From Treponema sp. (GTDB lineage Bacteria > Spirochaetota > Spirochaetia > Treponematales > Breznakiellaceae): a DNA stretch of 6,373 nt. Shown here piece by piece: positions 1 to 5,403 of the stretch. Both the position numbers and the translations under genes were made by a program. The number at the start of each line of letters is the position of its first letter. Position 1 is the first letter of the stretch. The DNA is taken from positions 1 through 6,373 of the forward strand of contig JAIRLK010000395.1 in assembly GCA_031259515.1 (NCBI GenBank), in the 5' to 3' direction. The notes under the pieces were generated by a model. That model made no database searches. It saw only the letters and a program-made list of their open reading frames with translations, and was not told the DNA's origin.

Positions 1-711
1 GGCGGCGGTCCCAGCGGCCAGGAATGGCTCACCACCTATTCCGACATGGTTACCCTGATGCTCTGTTTCTTCGCCATTATGTTTAACCCCGACCAGTCCA
101 GTACCGCGCAGATGCAGCAGATCGCCGTGTCCATGCGGACCGGGGGCCTGGGTTCCCGCAGCGGGGGGACGAACCTTTCCGCGGGGCGCAGTGCCGACTT
201 GGGAAACACCATCATGGCCCTCCCTTCCATGGAACGGGGCCAGTCCCTGGGAACGGCCGTGCGGAAGGCGGTGAGTGTTTTTTCCCCGGAAATTAAATCC
301 AACAAGGTGAAGGTTACCCACGATGAACGGGGCCTGGTGATCACCCTGGCGTCGGATGCCTTTTTTAACCCCGCCAGCGCCCGGATCAACATTGAGGAAA
401 CCAGGGACATTTTGCTCCGGCTGGGGTCCTTTTTGGCCTCCAATGATTTACGGGGCCGGAAATTCAGGATCGAGGGCCATACCGACGCCGTTCCGGTGGA
501 CCCCGAGGGTCCCTGGGAATCGAATTGGGAACTTTCCACCGCCCGGTCTATAAGTGTCCTCCACTATCTTGCCGATATTGGAGTAACGGAGAACCGGTTT
601 CAGGTGGCGGGATTTGCGGACACCATGCCTGTCAGCGGCAACGACACCGCCGAAGGCCGGGCCTACAACCGGCGGGTGGATATTATCGTTTTGGACGATG
701 GCCATTTATAA
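1..711 (+). CDS. motB: Flagellar stator protein MotB (5' end outside window)
   Basis: MotB pairs with MotA to form the torque-generating ion channel and anchors it to peptidoglycan. The frame is open from base 1, so the start codon and short cytoplasmic tail lie upstream; 236 residues are visible. Near the start is TYSDMVTLMLCFF, the single membrane segment with the family's conserved ion-binding Asp (GAC at 43-45). An OmpA-like peptidoglycan-binding domain fills about residues 105-231 of the visible part, with recognisable blocks RIEGHTDAVPV, ELSTARS, VAGFAD and NRRVDI. The plug/linker between them is about residues 30-100. The gene ends at TAA 709-711, inside the left arm of a perfect palindrome (701-742). 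motA would be expected just upstream. Identification is secure; the ion used (H+ or Na+) cannot be read from this sequence alone. Confidence 0.96.
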   Translation, partial: GGGPSGQEWLTTYSDMVTLMLCFFAIMFNPDQSSTAQMQQIAVSMRTGGLGSRSGGTNLSAGRSADLGNTIMALPSMERGQSLGTAVRKAVSVFSPEIKSNKVKVTHDERGLVITLASDAFFNPASARINIEETRDILLRLGSFLASNDLRGRKFRIEGHTDAVPVDPEGPWESNWELSTARSISVLHYLADIGVTENRFQVAGFADTMPVSGNDTAEGRAYNRRVDIIVLDDGHL

Positions 712-742
712 TAAAAAACGTTCGTTTTTTATTATAAATGGC
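701..742. repeat. Perfect 20-bp inverted repeat overlapping the motB stop codon
   Basis: Left arm 701-720 (GCCATTTATAATAAAAAACG) and right arm 723-742 are exact reverse complements separated by TT; in RNA this is a 19-bp hairpin with a GUUC loop. The last three motB codons and its TAA lie in the left arm. The stem is A/T-rich with no separate U-tract, so it is not a classical intrinsic terminator. It could protect the motB 3' end, reduce read-through, or be a footprint of an inverted duplication. The repeat is directly visible; the role is unknown. Confidence 0.9.
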
Positions 743-745
743 TAA

Positions 746-772
746 GGAGAAAAAACCTTTGGTTTTTTCTCC
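746..772. repeat. Second perfect hairpin, 12-bp arms, downstream of motB
   Basis: Arms GGAGAAAAAACC (746-757) and GGTTTTTTCTCC (761-772) are exact reverse complements around a TTT loop. It follows the larger palindrome by three bases, so the motB-fliL gap holds two tandem hairpins. The right arm carries six T but ends in CTCC with no T-run after the stem, so termination is possible but not canonical. A partial polar terminator or mRNA-processing element are alternatives. Confidence 0.7.
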
Positions 773-832
773 AGGGCATATAGGGTCCAGGGCCTTATAA
801 CGGGGGAAATCCCGGGGGTTTTTTGTATGAAT

Positions 833-861
833 TTGCATAAATTGAAAAATTTGTGTACGAT
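833..861 (+). promoter_or_regulatory. Possible sigma70-type promoter before fliL
   Basis: TTGCAT (833-838) and TACGAT (856-861) are separated by 17 bases and lie 29 bases before the fliL ATG, in an A/T-rich patch after the two hairpins. The match to the consensus is moderate (3/6 and 4/6), so this is only a candidate. If real, fliL and downstream genes could be transcribed apart from motB. Confidence 0.3.
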
Positions 862-889
862 AAGATTGTAAACAGGGAGGATTTTGGGT

Positions 890-1450
890 ATGTCTGATTC
901 TGATGAACTGGATCTTGACGGCGGAGACGCTGCGGGACTGGACAGTTCCCCCAAAAAGTCTTCCGGGCTGGGCGCCCTGTTGCCAAACATCCTCAAATTT
1001 GTCGCCATAGGCCTGGGCGCGGTGGTATTTATTGTGACGGTGGCGTACATCACCGTTAAAGTTGTGAGCGGCGGCGGCAAGTCCCAGACGGTGACGGCTT
1101 CCGGTGAGTCTTATGAGGGAAAACTGCCGGAATACGCCGCCTTTACCCTTATCGGCCCCGTGACCACCCGGACAAAGGATACGGACAAATATTATTCGGT
1201 AACGGTGGATATGATCATCCAGTACGACCTCAACAATACCGCCGCCCAGACCGAATTGACCAGCCGCCAGTATGAACTGCGGGATTTTGTCCGCTGGTAT
1301 TTTTCTTTGAAACACGCGGCGGAACTCCAGCCCGAGGAAGAAACCAAGCTCAAGCAGGAGATCCGGAACATTCTCAACACCCGGCATCTGAGTACCGCCA
1401 AGGTCCGGAACATTTTGTTTGCCAAGCTGGATGTGATGGAGTCTTATTAA
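890..1450 (+). CDS. fliL: Flagellar basal-body-associated protein FliL
   Basis: FliL is a single-pass inner-membrane protein whose periplasmic domain associates with the MotAB stator and supports motor output. The 186-residue product has an acidic cytoplasmic N-terminus (MSDSDELDLDGGD), one hydrophobic segment at about residues 33-57, a Gly/Ser hinge (SGGGKS) and a periplasmic domain with FliL-like features: a YYSVTVDMIIQYD strand region, RDFVRWYFS, then EETKLKQEIRNILN and a C-terminal VRNILFAKLDVM strand. Length fits the family. The ATG at 890 is preferred because GGAGG at 876-880 lies nine bases before it; an in-frame TTG at 884 would leave only three bases. Its place between motB and fliM is typical of spirochete motility operons. 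Confidence 0.93.
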   Translation: MSDSDELDLDGGDAAGLDSSPKKSSGLGALLPNILKFVAIGLGAVVFIVTVAYITVKVVSGGGKSQTVTASGESYEGKLPEYAAFTLIGPVTTRTKDTDKYYSVTVDMIIQYDLNNTAAQTELTSRQYELRDFVRWYFSLKHAAELQPEEETKLKQEIRNILNTRHLSTAKVRNILFAKLDVMESY

Positions 1451-1492
1451 GGGAACCTCTGGAAACCCCGGCCGGGCTTGTTAGAAGCGTTC

Positions 1493-1508
1493 ATGCAAGA
1501 GCTTGCAT
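1493..1508. repeat. 7-bp inverted repeat overlapping a -35-like box before fliM
   Basis: ATGCAAG (1493-1499), AG, CTTGCAT (1502-1508) is a perfect two-fold symmetric site. Its right arm contains the TTGCAT proposed as the -35 of the fliM promoter candidate, so it has the geometry of an operator, but no regulator is identifiable here. A chance palindrome of this size is not excluded. Confidence 0.45.
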
Positions 1509-1530
1509 ATATTAAAGAAAATGGTATACC
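1503..1530 (+). promoter_or_regulatory. Possible sigma70-type promoter before fliM
   Basis: TTGCAT (1503-1508) is followed after 16 bases by TATACC (1525-1530) with an extended -10 TG at 1522-1523. It lies 28 bases upstream of the fliM ATG in the 108-bp fliL-fliM gap. The segment ATGGTATAC (1521-1529) recurs exactly in the fliO promoter candidate (3730-3738). Motility genes of studied spirochetes are commonly sigma70-driven, which fits, but no transcript data are available here. Confidence 0.38.
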
Positions 1531-1558
1531 CTTAAATGTATGGAGGGTTTCTTAACCG

Positions 1559-2590
1559 ATGACCGAAGTTCTGTCCCAGGATGAAATAGACCAGCTTCTC
1601 ACCGCTATTAACGCCGGGGACACGGAACCAGAGGATTTCAGGCCCGCTGCGGACACCCGCAAGATAAAGATTTACGACTTCAAGCGGCCCGATAAATTCT
1701 CCAAGGAGCAGATCCGGACGGTTTCGATCATGCACGATACCTTTGCCCGGTTGACCACCACCAGCCTTTCCGCCCAGCTTCGTTCTATGGTTCACGTCCA
1801 TGTGGCATCGGTGGATCAGCTGACTTATGAAGAATTTATCCGGTCCATTCCCACCCCCACTACCCTGGCGATTATCAATATGGACCCCCTCAAGGGAAAC
1901 GCGATCCTTGAAATAGACCCGGCCATTACCTTTTCCATTATCGACCGTCTCTTCGGCGGTACCGGGGAGGGAACCAAGGCCCAGCACGAATTAACCGACA
2001 TTGAACAGTCCGTTATGGAAGGGATCATCGTCCGTATTTTGGGAAATATGCGGGAAGCCTGGACCACGGTAATAGACCTCCGGCCCCGGCTGGGGCAGAT
2101 CGACACGAACCCCCAGTTTGCCCAGATTGTACCCCCCACGGAAATGGTGGTCCTGGTAACCCTGGAAACCAAGGTGGGGGAGGTAGAGGGGATGATGAAC
2201 TTCTGCATCCCCTATCTGACCATTGAGCCCATTATCGGTAAATTATCAGCCCAGTTCTGGTACTCCTCGGTGCGCCGGGGAGCCACCACGGAAAACCTGA
2301 ATATCCTCAAGGACAAGCTCGCAACGGTCGATGTTAATGTAGTAGCCGAGATCGGAAAGATCAATGTCCCGGTACGGGATGTGCTTTCCCTCCAGGTGGG
2401 GGACGTGATACGGCTCTACAACACCCGGATTGGCGATCCCTATTCCCTGAATATCGGCAGCAAAAAGAAGGTTTTGTGCCGCCCCGGGGTAATCGGGAGA
2501 AAAATCGCGGTCCAGGTGACCAAAAAAATTGCCGAGCTTGAGCATGAGGAATTTGAGGAGCTCGCCTCTGAAGGGGAGGAAGTTTTATGA
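1559..2590 (+). CDS. fliM: Flagellar motor switch protein FliM
   Basis: FliM is the C-ring switch protein that binds phosphorylated CheY and contacts FliG and FliN/FliY. The 343-residue product has the N-terminal CheY-P-binding helix (LSQDEIDQLL, residues 5-14), a linker, a middle CheC-like domain (about 40-230) with the FliG-interacting GGxG motif in LFGGTGEG (131-138), and a C-terminal SpoA/FliN-like domain (about 250-320, including VPVRDVLSLQVGDVIRL). Length is normal for the family. The ATG at 1559 follows GGAGGG (1542-1547) by 11 bases. The stop TGA (2588-2590) overlaps the fliY start as ATGA, indicating translational coupling. No key motif is missing. Confidence 0.97.
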   Translation: MTEVLSQDEIDQLLTAINAGDTEPEDFRPAADTRKIKIYDFKRPDKFSKEQIRTVSIMHDTFARLTTTSLSAQLRSMVHVHVASVDQLTYEEFIRSIPTPTTLAIINMDPLKGNAILEIDPAITFSIIDRLFGGTGEGTKAQHELTDIEQSVMEGIIVRILGNMREAWTTVIDLRPRLGQIDTNPQFAQIVPPTEMVVLVTLETKVGEVEGMMNFCIPYLTIEPIIGKLSAQFWYSSVRRGATTENLNILKDKLATVDVNVVAEIGKINVPVRDVLSLQVGDVIRLYNTRIGDPYSLNIGSKKKVLCRPGVIGRKIAVQVTKKIAELEHEEFEELASEGEEVL

Positions 2591-3672
2591 GTGACGGCGC
2601 TCTTTCTCAGGATGAAATAGACGCATTGTTGGCGGGGGTAGATTCTTCTAGTCTTGGCGGCCCAATGCCTTCCATGCCAACCGCGGTGGCGGGGGGGGGC
2701 GAAGACGATCGCCGGGCTTTGCAGAACTTTTTGTCGGCCACCGTGGAGGCCCAATCTTCCAATATAGCCATGATGACCGGCGCTTCCGCTTCCATCCGGG
2801 GGCCCCAGGTAACTTTTGCCAACCGGGACAACGTGCTGGCCCAGCTTCCTGACATGGTTACGGTGGTCAAGGTGGATTTCAGTTCCGGTTTTCCCGGCGA
2901 ACATTTGTACATACTCCCGGAGGCCACGGCAAAGGCCATTGCCAGCCTGATGAACAAGGAAGAAAACATCGAACTGGACCCCATGGCCATGTCGGTTATT
3001 GGGGAATTGGTTTCTCAGCTCGTGGGCACCCAGATAACCTCCCTGACCGACAAGACCGGCAACAAGTCCATCGCCTCGGCGGCCCCTGAAGCGGCCAATG
3101 TGCCCAAAGCGGCGGCAGCTCTGCCGGCGGGAGATTTTGCCAGCGCCGTTTACCAACTTGATCTGGGGGACGGCAACAGCCACCAGATTTGGGAAATTTT
3201 TGGTCCCTCGGTGGCCGGTGATATTGCCCGGGCCCTGAACGGGGGCGGCGCGGCGGCCATGCCTTCCATGGGTCAAATGGGCGGCATGGACCTGGGCGGT
3301 ATGGTGGGGATGCCGAATATGGGCGGAATGCCCATGATGGCCGGCCAGCCCGCCAATGTCCAGTCGGTTCAGTTTCCCAACCTGATGCCCCCCCGGGCGG
3401 GTCCCCAGGAGGCGGGGAATATCGGCCTTATTATGGATGTCTCCATGGAGATGACCGTAGAACTGGGCCGTACACGGAAGCTGATTAAGGAAATCCTCGG
3501 CATGGGGGAGGGGACGATCATCGAGTTGGATAAACTGGCCGGCGAGCCGGTGGATATATTGGTGAACCATAAACTTATCGCCAAGGGCGAAGTGGTGGTT
3601 ATTGATGAAAACTTCGGCGTCCGGGTTACGGAGATTGTTTCTCCGATGGAACGGATTAACGAAATGGGGTAG
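2587..3672 (+). CDS. fliY: Flagellar motor switch protein FliY (CheC-like plus FliN domain)
   Basis: FliY takes the place of FliN in the spirochete C-ring. The 361-residue product has an N-terminal EIDALL CheY-P-binding motif (LSQDEIDALL, 6-15), a Gly-rich linker encoded partly by a run of nine G (2691-2699), a CheC/FliM-middle-like domain (about 40-216), a Met/Gly-rich linker (about 218-275), and a C-terminal FliN/SpoA domain (about 278-353: GLIMDVSMEMTVELGRT, KLAGEPVDILVN, GEVVVIDENFGVRV). In CheC/CheX/FliY phosphatases each active site is ExxN; here the aligned positions read E54-x-x-S57 and E140-x-x-S143, so CheY-P phosphatase activity is doubtful. The ATG at 2587 overlaps the fliM stop and has GGAGG (2575-2579) seven bases before it. 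Some annotations would call it fliN. Confidence 0.95.
   Translation: MSDGALSQDEIDALLAGVDSSSLGGPMPSMPTAVAGGGEDDRRALQNFLSATVEAQSSNIAMMTGASASIRGPQVTFANRDNVLAQLPDMVTVVKVDFSSGFPGEHLYILPEATAKAIASLMNKEENIELDPMAMSVIGELVSQLVGTQITSLTDKTGNKSIASAAPEAANVPKAAAALPAGDFASAVYQLDLGDGNSHQIWEIFGPSVAGDIARALNGGGAAAMPSMGQMGGMDLGGMVGMPNMGGMPMMAGQPANVQSVQFPNLMPPRAGPQEAGNIGLIMDVSMEMTVELGRTRKLIKEILGMGEGTIIELDKLAGEPVDILVNHKLIAKGEVVVIDENFGVRVTEIVSPMERINEMG
2691..2699 (+). repeat. Nine-G homopolymer inside fliY
   Basis: Nine consecutive G encode part of the AGGG linker (about residues 35-38) between the CheY-P-binding motif and the CheC-like domain. The frame is intact at nine G; a gain or loss of one G would truncate FliY. 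Such tracts are typical slippage sites, so it is a possible phase-variable position or merely a sequencing-sensitive one. Confidence 0.9.
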
Positions 3673-3710
3673 GGGCCGGGATTTTGTTTTTTTTGGCCGG
3701 GGGCCTTGGA

Positions 3711-3739
3711 TTTACTAATCCCCCGGTTTATGGTATACT
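3711..3739 (+). promoter_or_regulatory. Likely sigma70-type promoter before fliO
   Basis: TTTACT (3711-3716) and TATACT (3734-3739) are 17 bases apart, with an extended -10 TG at 3731-3732. This is the best promoter match in the window. Transcription would begin near 3746, leaving a leader of about 30 bases before the fliO start at 3778 and excluding the in-frame ATG at 3730, which lies across the -10 region. It suggests fliO-fliR can be expressed separately from fliM-fliY. Confidence 0.5.
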
Positions 3740-3765
3740 TTTTTTCTAAAGTCAGTTTGTACTTG

Positions 3766-3772
3766 GGAGGGG
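3766..3772 (+). promoter_or_regulatory. Ribosome binding site that points to a CTG start for fliO
   Basis: GGAGG (3766-3770, within GGGAGGGG) lies seven bases before CTG at 3778. No in-frame ATG, GTG or TTG lies at a suitable distance: the nearest, TTG at 3763, overlaps the site itself. This is what decides the proposed start of fliO. Confidence 0.6.
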
Positions 3773-3777
3773 AAAAA

Positions 3778-4443
3778 CTGAAAAGATCTCGCAAAAAGTC
3801 TTTTGATGTTTCTCGCCGTTTTTTGCCGGGGAAATTGTTCCGGTTTCCCCCGGTCCTGTTGATTATTTTTCTTTGCCTCTGGACGGTTCCTCCGCCCCTC
3901 CTCTTTGCCCAGGAAACGGAAACCGGGGACGAGGCGGTTCCGGGCGGGGCCGTGGAACCTATCCCTGAAAGCGCTATTCTTCTCGGCGATGATGGCCCCG
4001 GTGTTCCGCCGGCCCCTCCGGGGACCTCGGTCTTCCTGATCCTCAGAATGCTGCTGGTTCTGGCTTTGGCGGCGGCGGCCATTTACGGGGTGGTGTATTT
4101 TCTCAAACGGGCTTCCCGGCCCCCGGAACAGCGGGACCCCCATGTCAAAGTGCTTTCCAGCGTACACCTCGGTTCAAACCGTTTTGTCTATGTGGTTTCC
4201 GTGGGTTCCAGGGCCTGGTTCCTGGGAGGCGGCGACAGCGGGATAAACCTGATAACCGAAATAGAAGACCAGGATGCGATCAACGCCATGATCCTGGCGG
4301 AGGAACAGCGGGGCTCTCAGGGAAGGGGTAAAGGTCCGGACTTTAAGGCCATGCTCCGCCGTCTGGGGATTCCGGTGGATAACCTGGTTCCCGGAGCGGA
4401 CCGTATCCACCGGCGCCGGGATCGGCTCAGGGGACTCAAATGA
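3778..4443 (+). CDS. fliO: Flagellar biosynthesis protein FliO (FliZ of spirochetes)
   Basis: FliO is an inner-membrane protein that helps assemble the FliP ring of the flagellar type III export gate. From CTG 3778 the product has 221 residues: a basic start (KRSRKK), a hydrophobic signal-like segment at about 24-44 ending LLFAQ, an acidic/proline-rich periplasmic stretch, a membrane segment at about 84-108, then the FliO cytoplasmic domain (HVKVLSSVHLGSNRFVYVV, SRAWFLGGGDSGINLITEI, about 122-162) and a very basic tail (HRRRDRLRG). The reading frame is open back to TTG 3706 and ATG 3730, but neither has a Shine-Dalgarno site and ATG 3730 lies in the promoter candidate, so the rare CTG is preferred; the start is uncertain. 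The stop overlaps the fliP start as ATGA. Confidence 0.88.
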   Translation: MKRSRKKSFDVSRRFLPGKLFRFPPVLLIIFLCLWTVPPPLLFAQETETGDEAVPGGAVEPIPESAILLGDDGPGVPPAPPGTSVFLILRMLLVLALAAAAIYGVVYFLKRASRPPEQRDPHVKVLSSVHLGSNRFVYVVSVGSRAWFLGGGDSGINLITEIEDQDAINAMILAEEQRGSQGRGKGPDFKAMLRRLGIPVDNLVPGADRIHRRRDRLRGLK

Positions 4444-5257
4444 AAAAGTCCCCGGGAACAATCCTGCTGCTGCTGCTTTTTCTGACGCTTCCCCGGGCGG
4501 AAGCCCAGCAGTCCGAACCTTTCCCCGATATGTCCGTTCAGGGAACCATGAATATGCCCGCTCCGCCGGGGGCTCCGGTGGTTCCCTTTATCGATCTGAC
4601 GGTCAGGAACCCCGAAGGCGGGCAGGAGGTGGCCTTTTCCCTCCAGCTTCTCCTCCTCCTGACGGTCCTCTCCCTGGCGCCGAGCATCATCATCCTGATG
4701 ACCAGTTTCCTCAGAATTTCCATTGTGCTGGATTTTGTCAAACGGGCCCTTTCCCTCCAGCAGGTTCCCCCCAACCAGGTTTTGATGGGCATTGCCCTTT
4801 TTATGACTATTTTTATTATGTGGCCTACTTTTACCGCCATCTACACCAATGCCCTCCAGCCTATGGCCCAGGGGGAGATCTCCGTGGAGACCGCCTACCG
4901 GGAGGCCGAGACCCCGTTAAGTCTTTATATGTACAGCCAGATGCGGACCAGGCCGGAAATATCCGGCTCTTTATGTCCATGCGGGGCCTGGACCGGCCCG
5001 ACACTCTGGCGGACGTGCCGACCTACGTGCTTATCCCCGCGTTTATCCTGAACGAGCTTACGGTCGCCTTTAAGATAGGGATACTGCTCTTTATCCCCTT
5101 CATCGTGATTGACATGGTGGTGGCAAGCGCCCTCATGTCTATGGGCATGATCATGCTGCCTCCGGTGATGATTTCCATGCCCTTCAAGCTCATCCTTTTT
5201 ATTCTGGTGGACGGCTGGGGGCTTTTGACGGACCAGATAGTACGATCGTTTTTTTAA
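4440..5257 (+). pseudogene. fliP: FliP, flagellar export gate protein, interrupted by a one-base frameshift
   Basis: FliP forms, with FliQ and FliR, the core channel of the flagellar type III export gate. The first frame (4440-5051 to its stop) matches FliP up to about residue 173: signal peptide MKKSPGTILLLLLF...RAEA, membrane region 64-100 with LAPSIIILMTSFLRI, and VPPNQVLMGIALFMTIFIMWP. It then turns into unrelated sequence, while the frame one base back continues as NIRLFMSMRGLDRP, DVPTYVLIPAFILNELTVAF, and VASALMSMGMIMLPPVMISM to TAA 5255-5257. Adding one A to the AAA at 4957-4959 restores a single 272-residue protein of normal length reading RPE-NIRLFM. Everything else is conserved, so either this is a sequence error or a very recent mutation; as written the gene is broken. 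The ATG at 4440 overlaps the fliO stop, with AGGGGA five bases before it. Confidence 0.93.
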
Positions 5258-5264
5258 GTGAGGA

Positions 5265-5388
5265 GTTAGGAGGGAGGAGGGAGAAGTGGAAGATTTTTGT
5301 TCGAAGGGTACGGGTTTTGAAAGAGAGCGGCGTGTGAGGCGTGGGCGGCGAAACCGAATCGGACAACTTCTCCCTTCTCCCTTCTAAC
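5265..5388. repeat. 23-nt inverted repeat pair (termini of the insertion)
   Basis: The left arm 5265-5287 begins GTTAGGAGGGAGGAGGG; the right arm 5366-5388 begins ACTTCTCCCTTCTCCC. Two positions differ from perfect complementarity, each a G:U pair in + strand RNA, so a transcript through fliP-fliQ would form a 23-bp stem closing a 78-nt loop. The left arm overlaps the last two bases of the first direct repeat. The hairpin could sit between fliP and fliQ on the mRNA and affect stability or coupling. Confidence 0.85.
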
Positions 5389-5397
5389 TTAACAAGT

Positions 5398-5403
5398 GAG
5401 GAG
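5398..5403 (+). promoter_or_regulatory. fliQ ribosome binding site within the duplicated 11-mer
   Basis: GAGGAG at 5398-5403 is four bases from the ATG at 5408. It lies inside the second copy of AAGTGAGGAGT, so the duplication accompanying the insertion preserved a working site next to fliQ and left an orphan copy after the fliP stop. The close spacing leaves GTG 5396 as an in-frame alternative, but that codon would overlap the site. Confidence 0.6.

Noticed and set aside
707..736. TATAAT boxes in both arms of the motB palindrome as divergent promoters
   Set aside because: The + strand TATAAT (707-712) has no acceptable -35 at 16-18 bases, and the boxes are explained by the A/T-rich palindrome itself.
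801..826. Terminator in the motB-fliL gap (CCCGGGGG followed by six T)
   Set aside because: No upstream arm complementary to CCCGGGGG exists; the best local stem is CGGG/CCCG with four pairs, too weak.
884..889. TTG at 884 as the fliL start
   Set aside because: It would be only three bases from GGAGG; the ATG two codons later has good spacing.
683..1387. Minus-strand open frame of 234 codons over fliL and the motB-fliL gap
   Set aside because: It is antisense to fliL, runs through both hairpins, and has no family resemblance; treated as a shadow frame.
2440..3570. Long open frame of 376 codons on the minus strand across fliM and fliY
   Set aside because: It lies antisense to two strongly conserved genes, has a composition (rich in His, Gly and Arg) expected from the complement of GC-biased codons, and shows no recognisable domain or ribosome binding site.
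3673..3705. Rho-independent terminator after fliY (T-run at 3687-3694)
   Set aside because: The eight T are not preceded by a stem; GGCC-GGG-GGCC at 3695-3705 is only four base pairs and lies after the T-run.
4953..4962. Programmed -1 ribosomal frameshift in fliP
   Set aside because: The site reads CCG GAA ATA, which is not an X XXY YYZ slippery heptamer. No stimulatory structure is evident, and FliP is not known to need recoding. A missing base is simpler.
4820..5257. Independent gene in the second fliP frame
   Set aside because: Its first part is out-of-frame fliP and only the part after about 4958 is meaningful, matching the C-terminal half of FliP; it is a fragment of the same gene.
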